From: a virus
IMG/VR virus record: IMGVR_UViG_3300033153_004069
Coordinates: 1 to 20,196 of that record
Reading direction: 5' to 3' (one strand)
Length of the DNA: 20,196 bases
Shown: in pieces, positions 5,802-13,397 of the stretch
How the letters are laid out: every line of letters begins with the position of its first letter
How positions within the stretch are numbered: position 1 is the first letter of the stretch
Made by a program: the position numbers and the translations under genes
Notes under the pieces: generated by a model
Seen by the model: only the letters and a program-made list of their open reading frames with translations
Database searches by the model: none
Told to the model about the DNA's origin: nothing

Positions 5802-5855
5802 GTTTGATCGCAGCCTATTGCCTACGGATGAAGGCACAGCTGCGGGCGTAGATGG
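5738..5855 (+). repeat. Exact 58-bp tandem duplication
   Basis: Copy one spans 5738-5795 and copy two 5796-5853, identical at every base; two further bases also match (60 bases shared in all). The unit length is not a multiple of three, so it changes the reading frame of the fibre gene. There are no other copies in the window. Confidence 0.95.
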
Positions 5856-6165
5856 ACAGGTCCAGTTTAATGATGATGGTGCATTAGGTGGAGATTCGGG
5901 TCTTACTTATGATAAAGATTCAGACACGCTTACAGTTGTTGGTTTTATTAAGCTTCCTAGCGCACCAGTATCAGATGCAGACGCTGCTAATAAGAAATAT
6001 GTAGACGATGCAATTGCCAATTCTAGCTCTGATGGATTTGTTTACACTAATATTCAGGCAGGAGAAGAAGTCACTATTCCAGTCAGAAGACAGATGGCTG
6101 TTCATGGTGAATTGATAATCGAGGGAGATTTGATAATCGAGGGAGAATTAGTTATAGAGGAGTGA
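5794..6165 (+). CDS. Tail fibre / trimeric receptor-binding segment (123 aa as it stands)
   Basis: Residues 1-20 repeat the end of the upstream frame (GKFDRSLLPTDEG). VQFNDDGALGGDSGLTYD (about 23-40) and ADAANKKYVDDAI (about 63-75) are both standard phage fibre motifs. A probable coiled-coil to beta transition follows. The C-terminus is three hexapeptides of the form (E/D)L(I/V)IE(G/E), a beta-solenoid-like cap seen at the end of many fibre proteins. The start codon ATG 5794 exists only because of the 58-bp duplication; the likely ancestral start is 5697. It is followed by the next fibre gene after one base, behind GAGGAG. Confidence 0.8.
   Translation: MGKFDRSLLPTDEGTAAGVDGQVQFNDDGALGGDSGLTYDKDSDTLTVVGFIKLPSAPVSDADAANKKYVDDAIANSSSDGFVYTNIQAGEEVTIPVRRQMAVHGELIIEGDLIIEGELVIEE
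6109..6162 (+). repeat. Three 18-bp tandem repeats at gene end
   Basis: Units at 6109-6126, 6127-6144 and 6145-6162 run directly to the TGA. The first two differ at one base; the third is diverged. They encode ELIIEG, DLIIEG and ELVIEE. Confidence 0.85.
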
Positions 6166-6166
6166 T

Positions 6167-7891
6167 ATGGCAGACGGAACAATTAGATTAGCGGCAACAT
6201 CAGAGCCGGACACTCCGCCAACAGGTAGAGCGTATATATATGTCGATACAACTGACAATCATCCAAAGGTTAAGATTGATAATGGGACAGTATTTGACTT
6301 AAGTAACATCACAACAATCACAGGCACCCCCATAGATAACCAATTAGCTGTTTGGACTGGATCTAATGGCCAAGAGGGAGACCCCAATTTAACATGGGAT
6401 GGATCTGAGCTTTCAGTCACTGGTGACATTGCAGTATCTGGTACGGTTGACGGAGTTGATATATCTGATTTAGACTCATCTGTTGTTAAGCTTTCGGGTG
6501 ACCAAGTTGTAGCTGGTATAAAAACATTTTCTTCTTTCCCCGTAACACCATCTTTAGCACCAACTACAGATTATGAGGTAGCCAACAAGAAATACGTAGA
6601 TGACAATACAGCAGGGAGTGGAGATGTTTCTGGTCCTGTTAGTTCTACAGACAATAATGTTGTTTTCTTTGACGGTGTTACTGGTAAGATAATAAAGGAC
6701 TCAGGGTTATCTTTGTCTGGAACAAATACTGGTGACGAGGTTGATGCAACCGACACAACCAAGGGTATTGTTGAGCTTGCTACAGATGGTGAAACTGCGG
6801 CTAACGTTGCTGTTCAAGGCAACGACTCTAGGCTTTCTGATAGCAGAGACCCAAACAATCACGCATCAAACCATACTGACGGAACAGATGACATACAAGA
6901 TGCTACGAATGCGCAGAAAGGTTTAGCTACTGCCAGTCAAATTACAGACTTAGAAGCTAATACTACACATAGGACATCAGACGGATCAGACCATACTTTT
7001 ATAGATCAGGATGTGACAAGTGGAGCGGCCCCAACATTTGATGGAAGTAACTTTACTAATATTCCTGCAGGCACACCAGCTGCTCATGCTGCCTCTCACA
7101 CTGATGGAACAGATGATATTCAGAATGCAACAAACGCACAAAAGGGATTGGCAACAGCTAGTCAAATCACTGATTTAGAGGCAAACACTACTCACAGAAC
7201 TTCAGATGGCAGCGATCATACCTTTATTGATCAAGACGTAACATCAGGATCTTCTCCGACTTTAGATGGTGCAAATATCACAGGGCTTGTAACGGCTTCA
7301 TACGATGATGATTCAGTTGCTAATGCTAAACTTGCTAATATGGGAGCAAATACTGCAAAGCTAAACCCAACAGCATCGGCAGCAGACCCTCAAGATGTAA
7401 CCTTTAATTCTTTTACTACATTAGGCAGAGACTCAGGATTACTGAGGCCATTGACTAGAGATGAGTTAAAAGCTGCTCAAGGGTTTCCAAGAATTGAAAC
7501 TTCAGAATATAAAGTAGGATCAACTGCAGATCCTACAACTACAGCATCAACAGCTGCTACAGCACCTACGCTTCCCGAAATGACTCACACATTTTCAGGC
7601 GCAGACACAACCAATAGAATTAGAGTTTGGTTTACTGGAGAGTTTAGCAATAATAATAAAAACGGTGCGGTTGCTTGCGGAGTATTTGTTGATGGAACAC
7701 TTGAAGCTGAAACGGAAAGAATTTCTCAGGAAGATCCGAATGATGAAACTGAACTTACCGCAATATGGCAAGGTAACTTACCGACCGCAAACTCTACTGT
7801 AGATATTAGGTATTGGGATCCTCAAGGAAATGGAACCGTTACCGCAGAGGGAATAAAGAGAAATATGATGATTGATGAGGTGGACATATGA
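6167..7891 (+). CDS. Large tail fibre / receptor-binding protein (574 aa)
   Basis: The N-terminus (GTIRLAATSEPDTPPTGRAY, then YVDTTDNHPKVKIDNGT) is a short beta module common at the start of phage fibre proteins. A fibre shaft follows with motifs such as EVANKKYVDD (about 140-149) and DGSNFTNIPAG. Residues 236-286 and 311-361 are near-identical copies of a 51-residue segment, part of a 75-residue repeat. The C-terminal 140 residues (from about 432) are a beta-rich domain with FVDGTLEAETE and TVDIRYWDPQGNGTV, probably the receptor-binding tip. GAGGAG precedes the ATG. The stop overlaps the next start as ATGA. The exact receptor is unknown. Confidence 0.88.
   Translation: MADGTIRLAATSEPDTPPTGRAYIYVDTTDNHPKVKIDNGTVFDLSNITTITGTPIDNQLAVWTGSNGQEGDPNLTWDGSELSVTGDIAVSGTVDGVDISDLDSSVVKLSGDQVVAGIKTFSSFPVTPSLAPTTDYEVANKKYVDDNTAGSGDVSGPVSSTDNNVVFFDGVTGKIIKDSGLSLSGTNTGDEVDATDTTKGIVELATDGETAANVAVQGNDSRLSDSRDPNNHASNHTDGTDDIQDATNAQKGLATASQITDLEANTTHRTSDGSDHTFIDQDVTSGAAPTFDGSNFTNIPAGTPAAHAASHTDGTDDIQNATNAQKGLATASQITDLEANTTHRTSDGSDHTFIDQDVTSGSSPTLDGANITGLVTASYDDDSVANAKLANMGANTAKLNPTASAADPQDVTFNSFTTLGRDSGLLRPLTRDELKAAQGFPRIETSEYKVGSTADPTTTASTAATAPTLPEMTHTFSGADTTNRIRVWFTGEFSNNNKNGAVACGVFVDGTLEAETERISQEDPNDETELTAIWQGNLPTANSTVDIRYWDPQGNGTVTAEGIKRNMMIDEVDI
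6872..7249 (+). repeat. Protein-level repeat with diverged codons
   Basis: Copies at 6872-7024 and 7097-7249 lie 225 bases (75 codons) apart. They encode 51 residues identical except for one D/N, yet by my count 36 of the 50 identical residues use a different codon. The copies are nearly perfect in protein but not in DNA. Confidence 0.9.
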
Positions 7892-8229
7892 ATAAGTGCG
7901 GAGAATGTACGGTTTGCTGTGGTGTTTTTTCTATACCTCAACTTAGTAAGCCAAAGAATAAGATGTGTGGTCATTGCGCAGACGGTTGCTCTATATATGA
8001 AGATAGGCCAGAGCCTTGCAGGGATTTTGCCTGTGCTTGGCTGGTTGGAAATTGGCGAAAAGAGCTTAGACCCGACTTGTCAGGGATAATGATTCAGAAT
8101 ACTCCAGATGGCTATGAAGCGTTGCAGATTCAGGACGATGTTGACCAACTCATTCTTGATCAAATTGATTACATAGAAGTTAACTATGGCGTAAACATAA
8201 AGCGTGTAGACGCTAGAAAGATTGCATAA
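7888..8229 (+). CDS. CxxCxxCC (YkgJ-like) cysteine-cluster protein
   Basis: The N-terminus has C4-x2-C7-x2-C10-C11, followed by C27, C30 and C34 and the motif IYEDRPEPCRDFAC with C44 and C49. This cysteine arrangement with the Y-x-x-R-P-x-x-C-R-x-F segment matches the CxxCxxCC/YkgJ family (PF03692), thought to bind zinc or an Fe-S cluster. The C-terminal 50 residues are a soluble acidic tail with no recognised domain. GAGGTGG lies 4 bases before the ATG, which overlaps the fibre stop (ATGA), and its TAA overlaps the next ATG. Its place inside a fibre cassette suggests a role in fibre maturation or modification; that is inference. Confidence 0.85.
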   Translation: MNKCGECTVCCGVFSIPQLSKPKNKMCGHCADGCSIYEDRPEPCRDFACAWLVGNWRKELRPDLSGIMIQNTPDGYEALQIQDDVDQLILDQIDYIEVNYGVNIKRVDARKIA

Positions 8230-8798
8230 TGAGTAATTTAATTAAAACATATTCCATATTAAATGATATTATTACTCAGACCGTAGATATTGTTAAGCTT
8301 TGCAATCAAATATCTGAAAGCGGATTCGTAGAAGATTATGCATCTCTATCAAAAGAAGGCGATTTTTTAAAAGTGTGGGGTGATTCAATGGGAAATGAGT
8401 CAGGTCTTGATGATTTAGTAAGGGATCATAACCCATTTGATTTAGACGAATATAAGCAATATAAAAACGACAATCAGATCGATAAAAGGACCGAAGAGCT
8501 AATACTGTCTGGATATGATTACGGTGGCACACTAATGAGTTCTTCATTAAATTCACAGGCCAACCTAATGGCGGTCCATAAAGACAGAAACGAGGCTTGG
8601 CTATCTTATCCGATTACTTTTAGTAGCAAAGATAATTTGAGCAGCATCTCAATTGCTAACGCTACAGAACTAAACAATTTATATCTAGCTTTCCTTTCCC
8701 ATAAAAAGGGCCATATGGACAGTGGTAATGTACTAAAGGACCAAGTCAGAGCAGCCACAACAAAAGGTGCTGTTGACGCAATAATAGACAGTAGATAA
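8229..8798 (+). CDS. Fibre-associated protein with DUF4376-like C-terminus (189 aa)
   Basis: The N-terminal 85 residues are helical and acidic without a recognised fold. Residues about 90-185 (ELILSGYDYGG, SLNSQANLMAV, PITFSSKDNLSS, ATELNNLYLAF, GNVLKDQVRAATTKG) follow the pattern of the DUF4376-type domain at the end of phage tail proteins, often next to fibre genes. It is coupled by TAATG to the cysteine-cluster gene and to the next small gene. A fibre chaperone or assembly role is likely from context, but not shown. Confidence 0.6.
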   Translation: MSNLIKTYSILNDIITQTVDIVKLCNQISESGFVEDYASLSKEGDFLKVWGDSMGNESGLDDLVRDHNPFDLDEYKQYKNDNQIDKRTEELILSGYDYGGTLMSSSLNSQANLMAVHKDRNEAWLSYPITFSSKDNLSSISIANATELNNLYLAFLSHKKGHMDSGNVLKDQVRAATTKGAVDAIIDSR

Positions 8799-8953
8799 TG
8801 GCATACCCAAAACTATACAGATCATACGCTCCTGACATGAAGACTCCTACGACTCAAAAGTCTAACAAGAAGAAGATGGAGCAGGAGAAAACAAACAAAA
8901 CACTTTCTACCAAGAAAATTAAATCAAAAACTAAAAACAAAAAAATACTATGA
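8798..8953 (+). CDS. Very small Lys-rich protein (51 aa)
   Basis: This frame starts as TAATG on the previous stop. It encodes an N-terminal aromatic segment (AYPKLYRSYAPDM) and a Lys-rich remainder; I count 15 Lys and one Arg against three acidic residues. The tail is of low complexity (KKIKSKTKNKKI). Its TGA overlaps the next ATG as ATGA. Coupling at both ends supports that it is translated. It may bind DNA or RNA or be a minor virion protein; nothing specific is recognised. Confidence 0.6.
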   Translation: MAYPKLYRSYAPDMKTPTTQKSNKKKMEQEKTNKTLSTKKIKSKTKNKKIL

Positions 8954-9123
8954 AATACAAAGGTAACGATAAAGCACGTGCTAGTAAAAACTCTCCTAAA
9001 GTATCTGGCGATGCTAAGGGTGACGCTTACAAAGTAACTGAGTCATACAAAAGCATAGGAAAACCAGAGCGTATTCCTTCTCCAAGCAAAGCTTCGGATT
9101 CATACGGAAACGTTAAAGGCTAA
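8950..9123 (+). CDS. Very small basic protein (57 aa)
   Basis: A hydrophilic protein rich in Lys, Ser, Gly and Tyr with no hydrophobic core (MKYKGNDKARASKN to SYGNVKG), likely disordered. Eleven Lys and two Arg against six acidic residues make it basic. It overlaps the preceding gene by four bases and is followed by a strong hairpin. No family is recognised. Confidence 0.6.
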   Translation: MKYKGNDKARASKNSPKVSGDAKGDAYKVTESYKSIGKPERIPSPSKASDSYGNVKG

Positions 9124-9136
9124 TCTTATGTTGGCG

Positions 9137-9186
9137 TTAACAATTTGTCCTTGGGGATAGCAACCGCTCCCCTTGGACGTTGTTAA
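9137..9186 (+). terminator. Large stem-loop between fibre and lysis-type genes
   Basis: Paired segments from the outside inwards are TTAACAA (9137-9143) with TTGTTAA (9180-9186), GTCC (9147-9150) with GGAC (9175-9178), GGGG (9153-9156) with CCCC (9169-9172), and AGC (9159-9161) with GCT (9166-9168) around an AACC loop. A TT/TT internal loop separates the two GC stems. No long U-run follows, only TCTTT. It may be a terminator, an mRNA processing site, or a control on the next start codon at 9192. Confidence 0.6.
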
Positions 9187-9191
9187 TCTTT

Positions 9192-9620
9192 ATGAAGTAT
9201 TTACTGCCATTAACTCTACTATTAACTGGATGTGGAACACTTAGTAATCCTCTATCTAGTGTTTATAGTGCTTTCCGAAACAAAACGAATGAACTTTCTC
9301 CTGAACAGATTGAGGCTATTGGTAATACGGTATCCCATACGAGCAATGCTCTTTCTGTATGGGTGTACGCTGGGATTATTTTATTTGTTGCTGGAATTAT
9401 TATGCTCGCATTTTCCCTTTCTAGGCATGCGGGAATTATATTCATCATTGGTGGAGTTGCTTGCTCATTTGCTGGTCATCTTATTGAGGACTATGCACAC
9501 TACGTCATCATTGCATTTATTGCATCTGGGTTAGCATACGGATCTTATACACTAGGAAATAGGCAGGGTTATCAGTTGGGATACAAAGACGGCGAAGATT
9601 ACATGGAGAACGATCAATAA
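9192..9620 (+). CDS. Putative lipoprotein with three membrane segments (142 aa)
   Basis: The N-terminus MKYLLPLTLLLTGCG is a short signal peptide with a lipobox L-T-G-C and a lipidation cysteine at C14. After a polar stretch come three hydrophobic segments at about 56-76, 79-97 and 103-121, and an acidic tail. I take ATG 9192 as the start because it gives this clean signal; an upstream TTG at 9180 would add four residues inside the hairpin. Its TAA overlaps the next ATG. Position between fibre and portal genes, next to a tail-anchored coiled-coil protein, suggests a lysis or membrane function such as a holin. That is inference. Confidence 0.7.
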   Translation: MKYLLPLTLLLTGCGTLSNPLSSVYSAFRNKTNELSPEQIEAIGNTVSHTSNALSVWVYAGIILFVAGIIMLAFSLSRHAGIIFIIGGVACSFAGHLIEDYAHYVIIAFIASGLAYGSYTLGNRQGYQLGYKDGEDYMENDQ

Positions 9621-10036
9621 TGGAAAGAGACACAAACGAAAAGCTTGATTCATTACTTAGTGAAATAGCTAAAGTTAGTTTAGTTGTAGCTGAAACCTCA
9701 AAAGAGGTCCACAGTGTAAATAATAGGCTTACAGGATTAGAAACTGTATTAAATGGCATTAATGGCAGGGGCGGCATTGTTGAGGATATTAAAAATATGG
9801 GTGAAAAACTCCACAAACATGGCAATTCCCTTAATGAATTTCAAAGAGACTTAAGTGTTTTAGATAATGATCACAGGAACCTTAAGAAAGACGTAGAAGA
9901 GCATGAGTCAAAAATAGACAAACTAGAGGTGAGTTCTGCTACGGTAAACACGAAACTAGCAGGGGTTGCTGCTTTGGTTTCGGCAATAGTAACAAGCTTA
10001 ATCGGCTTTGCTTTTAAATATTTAGAATCAAAATAA
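9620..10036 (+). CDS. Coiled-coil protein with C-terminal membrane anchor, holin-like
   Basis: Residues 4-104 are a long, charged, heptad-rich helix region with one Gly-rich break (NGRGGI, about 48-53). Residues 112-132 (KLAGVAALVSAIVTSLIGFAF) form a single membrane segment, followed by a short basic tail. This layout, coiled coil then tail anchor, is found in phage holin/hemolysin XhlA-like and related lysis-cassette proteins. It is coupled by TAATG to the lipoprotein-like gene. A role in holin timing or membrane anchoring is plausible; no catalytic domain is present. Confidence 0.6.
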   Translation: MERDTNEKLDSLLSEIAKVSLVVAETSKEVHSVNNRLTGLETVLNGINGRGGIVEDIKNMGEKLHKHGNSLNEFQRDLSVLDNDHRNLKKDVEEHESKIDKLEVSSATVNTKLAGVAALVSAIVTSLIGFAFKYLESK

Positions 10037-10045
10037 TCATAGAAA

Positions 10046-11977
10046 ATGGCTAATTATAATCAGATTTACGGAGGTGGCCCAAACGATAGCACAGCTAATC
10101 AATACTTAAGCCCAGAAGAGGATTTATACGGAAGAGTATTAATAGACCTTACTGAGCGTGAAGTTTGGGAAACTAGACAGGACACTTTTTACAAAATGCG
10201 TAATCACGGATTGCGTAGAAAGAATAAGCCTTGGTCCGGTGCTTCTGATATGCACTACCCGCTTATCGATAATACCATTCGTAAGCTTCTTCCATTTTAC
10301 TATGCACAATTTGCGTCTCAAGATCTTGTAGCTAAGTTTGTGGCTGGCCCACAGGTAGATGATGAGCTAAGAGCTAAAACTGCTAACGTAGAGCAGTGGT
10401 TTGATTATAAGATCAAGGAAGAGACAAACTTTGAAGATGAGTTGATGATCCTTATTGACTACATGCTTCAGACTGGTCACGGCATCATGAAGACTAGATG
10501 GAACCCAGATGGGAATAAAGTAGAATACGACGCTGTTGACCCTCTTTACATAATTGTTCCAGGCTACACAAGAAGCTTGGAGACTGCGGATCGCATTACC
10601 GAGGTTATTCAATACTCAACTAGAGAGTATATGTCTCACCCAGAATACAACCAAGATCCAGATTTAATTAAAGCAATATCACAACAGGAGGCATGGAGTT
10701 ATTTTGAAAAAGACGATTCTAGATACGATAGGGAAGGCATTACGCGTGGACACAGAGACCAAATCATCATATGGAACACATACGTTAAACGCCCTGATGG
10801 TGGCTACAATGTTCATTACTATTCTCCTAATGCTCCTGATAGGCCAGTTCGTGAGCCTTTTGAGTTACCATACAATCATGGTATGGCTCCGTATACGGAC
10901 TTTCTACATGAAAAGAAAGAGAAGAGATACTACGAGTCAAGAGGGATAGCTGAACTATTGGGCGTATATGAGCTTTCAGCAACTAAGATGTGGAATCTTA
11001 AGCTGGACGCTATGGCTTATTACAATAACCCGATATACACTGTAGACGGGCAGCCCAGTGGAAACATGGGCAATCTCAACATGAGACCTGGACAGGTATT
11101 CCCTAACAACCTACGAAGAGTTGATCAAGGTGGTCCAGCAATATCATGGGATCAGGAAATCACTAGGACTCAGGTAGTTGCAGAAGATACAGCGCAAGTT
11201 CCTGACTTTGGAATTGGTGACAAGTATGCGCAAGCAGCTGGTGGTGGCGGAGAAAAGCGCACTGCTACTGAAGTAAATGCTATCGGTCAGATGGTTAATA
11301 CTGGTGTGGATCTTAAGTCTAGACTCTTTAGACGTTCACTAACAAAACTTTACAAACAAACATTCTCACTATACCAGCAGTATCACAATGATGAAACTGA
11401 TGTAGTTGTTGATGATCAATCGGTATCTATTAGCAAAGATGAGCTTAATGCGGATTATAGAATTACTCCATCTGGCGCACCAGACTCATGGGATAAGGAC
11501 CGCATGTATGGAAAAGCTCTTAATCGCTATCAGATACTCTTAGGAAACCCTTATACTGATCAAGGGCAGCTAACTAAGGACTTAATGGAAAATGACGAGG
11601 TAGGCCTATCTAAGAGGCTTTACGTAGATCCTAATCAGGTAGCAGCAGAAGAGGCTGAAGATGAGGCAATCGAGATAGGAGCATTACTGCTTCAGGGCCA
11701 TCCAGCCATTGTCAAACCAGAGGATAACGATGCGGTCAGAATCATGGTGTTGGCCACAAAGATCATATCTATGGCACAAAACCTAGAGCAACCTACTAAT
11801 CCTCAGGCACTTATGATGATACAACAACACATGGAAGAGCATTTCTTGAACTTTGCAAGAAAAGATAGTCAAGCTGCCCAAGAATTGAGGGAGCAAATAG
11901 AGGGGATGTTTGCGGAACAACTAGGTCCACAAGCAGCACCAGATCAAGGCCAACCACCTATGGGACCAGTTGAATAA
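10046..11977 (+). CDS. Portal protein (643 aa)
   Basis: It forms the dodecameric ring through which DNA enters and leaves the capsid. Features match podovirus-type portals: KNKPWSGASDMHYPLIDNTI near residues 60-79, a helical region after it, DAVDPLYIIVPG (about 165-176), RGIAELLGVYELSATKMWN (stem/clip region, near residue 300), and the long C-terminal helices with KRTATEVNAI. The C-terminal end is rich in Gln and Pro (QAAPDQGQPPMGP). The length suits this class. Its start has an A-rich leader with no Shine-Dalgarno. Its stop overlaps the next gene as TAATG, ahead of scaffold and capsid. Confidence 0.93.
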   Translation: MANYNQIYGGGPNDSTANQYLSPEEDLYGRVLIDLTEREVWETRQDTFYKMRNHGLRRKNKPWSGASDMHYPLIDNTIRKLLPFYYAQFASQDLVAKFVAGPQVDDELRAKTANVEQWFDYKIKEETNFEDELMILIDYMLQTGHGIMKTRWNPDGNKVEYDAVDPLYIIVPGYTRSLETADRITEVIQYSTREYMSHPEYNQDPDLIKAISQQEAWSYFEKDDSRYDREGITRGHRDQIIIWNTYVKRPDGGYNVHYYSPNAPDRPVREPFELPYNHGMAPYTDFLHEKKEKRYYESRGIAELLGVYELSATKMWNLKLDAMAYYNNPIYTVDGQPSGNMGNLNMRPGQVFPNNLRRVDQGGPAISWDQEITRTQVVAEDTAQVPDFGIGDKYAQAAGGGGEKRTATEVNAIGQMVNTGVDLKSRLFRRSLTKLYKQTFSLYQQYHNDETDVVVDDQSVSISKDELNADYRITPSGAPDSWDKDRMYGKALNRYQILLGNPYTDQGQLTKDLMENDEVGLSKRLYVDPNQVAAEEAEDEAIEIGALLLQGHPAIVKPEDNDAVRIMVLATKIISMAQNLEQPTNPQALMMIQQHMEEHFLNFARKDSQAAQELREQIEGMFAEQLGPQAAPDQGQPPMGPVE

Positions 11978-12354
11978 TGCGATATTTTATACGATATATT
12001 AAGATGATGATGAGGCTAACCTACTCACCATCAAAGATAATACCTTCCGAGGAAATGATCTGGGATGAACAGGATAAAGTTAACCTGTCAACCTTCATGG
12101 AATCAGGCACAGGAAAGAGATTTAGCAAAATACTGAAAAACATAGAAGCAGAAACAAACGCAATAACCGTAATGAAAGACAGTAATACTAAATGGAATAA
12201 TGGAAATGCTTTTGGCAATCGCACTATGCTTGCTCATGTATTTGCACTGTCGGCTATCGATCCCCAGCCGAACGAAGGGGATGAATACGAGGCTTTAAGG
12301 CGTGAGACAGGCTTTGAAGGACTCGAATCACTTATGTCTCAATATAAAGGTTAA
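11977..12354 (+). CDS. Hypothetical protein between portal and scaffold (125 aa)
   Basis: After a basic, Met-rich start, the protein has a helical body (DKVNLSTFMESGTGKRFSKI, then KNIEAETNAITVM) and a C-terminal part with FGNRTMLAHVFALSAID. The TAATG overlap with portal supports the start at 11977; ATG 12004 is an alternative that drops the basic leader. Small helical proteins of this kind sit between portal and scaffold in many podophages, but I do not recognise a named family. It may be a head-assembly accessory. Confidence 0.6.
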   Translation: MRYFIRYIKMMMRLTYSPSKIIPSEEMIWDEQDKVNLSTFMESGTGKRFSKILKNIEAETNAITVMKDSNTKWNNGNAFGNRTMLAHVFALSAIDPQPNEGDEYEALRRETGFEGLESLMSQYKG

Positions 12355-12355
12355 A

Positions 12356-13384
12356 ATGAACCCACAAGATGAAATGCAAGAGTTGGATGCTATGGAAGCC
12401 GAGCTTATGGCGGATGCTGCACAAGAAGATGCGCGTATCCCTGATGAGTTTGAGAATCCTGCAGAAACTGTCGATATTGAACAGGAGAATATCGAGCCAT
12501 TAGTTGAAAGCTCTGAAGACAGCCAGATGGAAGCTGAAATTCCACAGAACGAAGATATTGCTGATGAGTCAGCTAATGAAGAAACAGTAAATGAAGAACT
12601 CAACGAAGAAGAAGAAAATGTTCCTTCTGACACCGAGGATAACTTGCTGGATGAGGAAAATCAGACTGAACAGGATGAAAAGCCTCTTAGCAAGCGGGAC
12701 AAAGAAAGAGCAAGACTAGACAAATCTTGGCAAAAACAAGAGGCGTTTAAAGCTGAGAACATGGAAGAGCGTGAGCGTTTACAGCGTGAGCGTGAAGAGT
12801 TCGAGAAGCAGAAAGCTGAAGTCGAGGAGAAAAATCGTCCACCCACAGCTAAAGAATACCGTGACCTAGCGAAATGGTATGAAGAGAAGGGTGAGTATGA
12901 GAAAGCTGAGGAAGCCAAGAATATGGCTGATATAGCACACGAAAAGGAATACGAGGAGTTGCAAAACTCTCAACGTATGTCTGCGGAGAATCAAGCAAAG
13001 TTCCAAAAGGAGTTTTGGGAGACTGCAGATAAATTCGTAAATCTTCCCGAGAATAAAGAGTTACAAGATGTCAACACGCCACTGGGTCAAGCGGTTAAGG
13101 GTCTCCTAGAGAAGGAGCCTAGATTGCTTTCTATGCCTGATGGGTTCGAGGTGGCAACTAATATAGCTCGAGGACAGGTAGCTGTTTCATCATTAGCTGA
13201 CGCAAATAAGCGTATTACTGAATTAGAAAACGAAATTAAAACACTTAATAAAAAGACTTCTATCGGAAATTCAGGTGCTAATGGTCACAATCCAACTCCA
13301 TCTAAAAGGCCACAGAGCTTAGATGCTGAGTTTGAACAATTGCAGGCTGAAGCACGAAGAGAGGATGCCCGATTAGGAGTATAA
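12356..13384 (+). CDS. Capsid scaffolding protein (342 aa)
   Basis: It directs capsid assembly and is lost before or during packaging. Residues 1-110 are very acidic and low-complexity. A basic/acidic coiled coil follows (about 112-160), then a helical region with KWYEEKGEYEKAEEAKNMAD (173-192), and a C-terminal coiled segment (KRITELENEIKTLNKK, 285-300) followed by a flexible basic tail. This layout and the position directly before the capsid gene are typical. The start chosen is ATG 12356, with AAAGG five bases upstream; an in-frame ATG at 12302 lies inside the preceding gene and is less likely. Confidence 0.88.
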   Translation: MNPQDEMQELDAMEAELMADAAQEDARIPDEFENPAETVDIEQENIEPLVESSEDSQMEAEIPQNEDIADESANEETVNEELNEEEENVPSDTEDNLLDEENQTEQDEKPLSKRDKERARLDKSWQKQEAFKAENMEERERLQREREEFEKQKAEVEEKNRPPTAKEYRDLAKWYEEKGEYEKAEEAKNMADIAHEKEYEELQNSQRMSAENQAKFQKEFWETADKFVNLPENKELQDVNTPLGQAVKGLLEKEPRLLSMPDGFEVATNIARGQVAVSSLADANKRITELENEIKTLNKKTSIGNSGANGHNPTPSKRPQSLDAEFEQLQAEARREDARLGV

Positions 13385-13397
13385 CTAATCTAAAATT

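Noticed and set aside
12328-12633. Ser-rich minus-strand frame within the scaffold gene
   Set aside because: It is the complement of the acidic GAA/GAT-rich scaffold N-terminus and has no other support.
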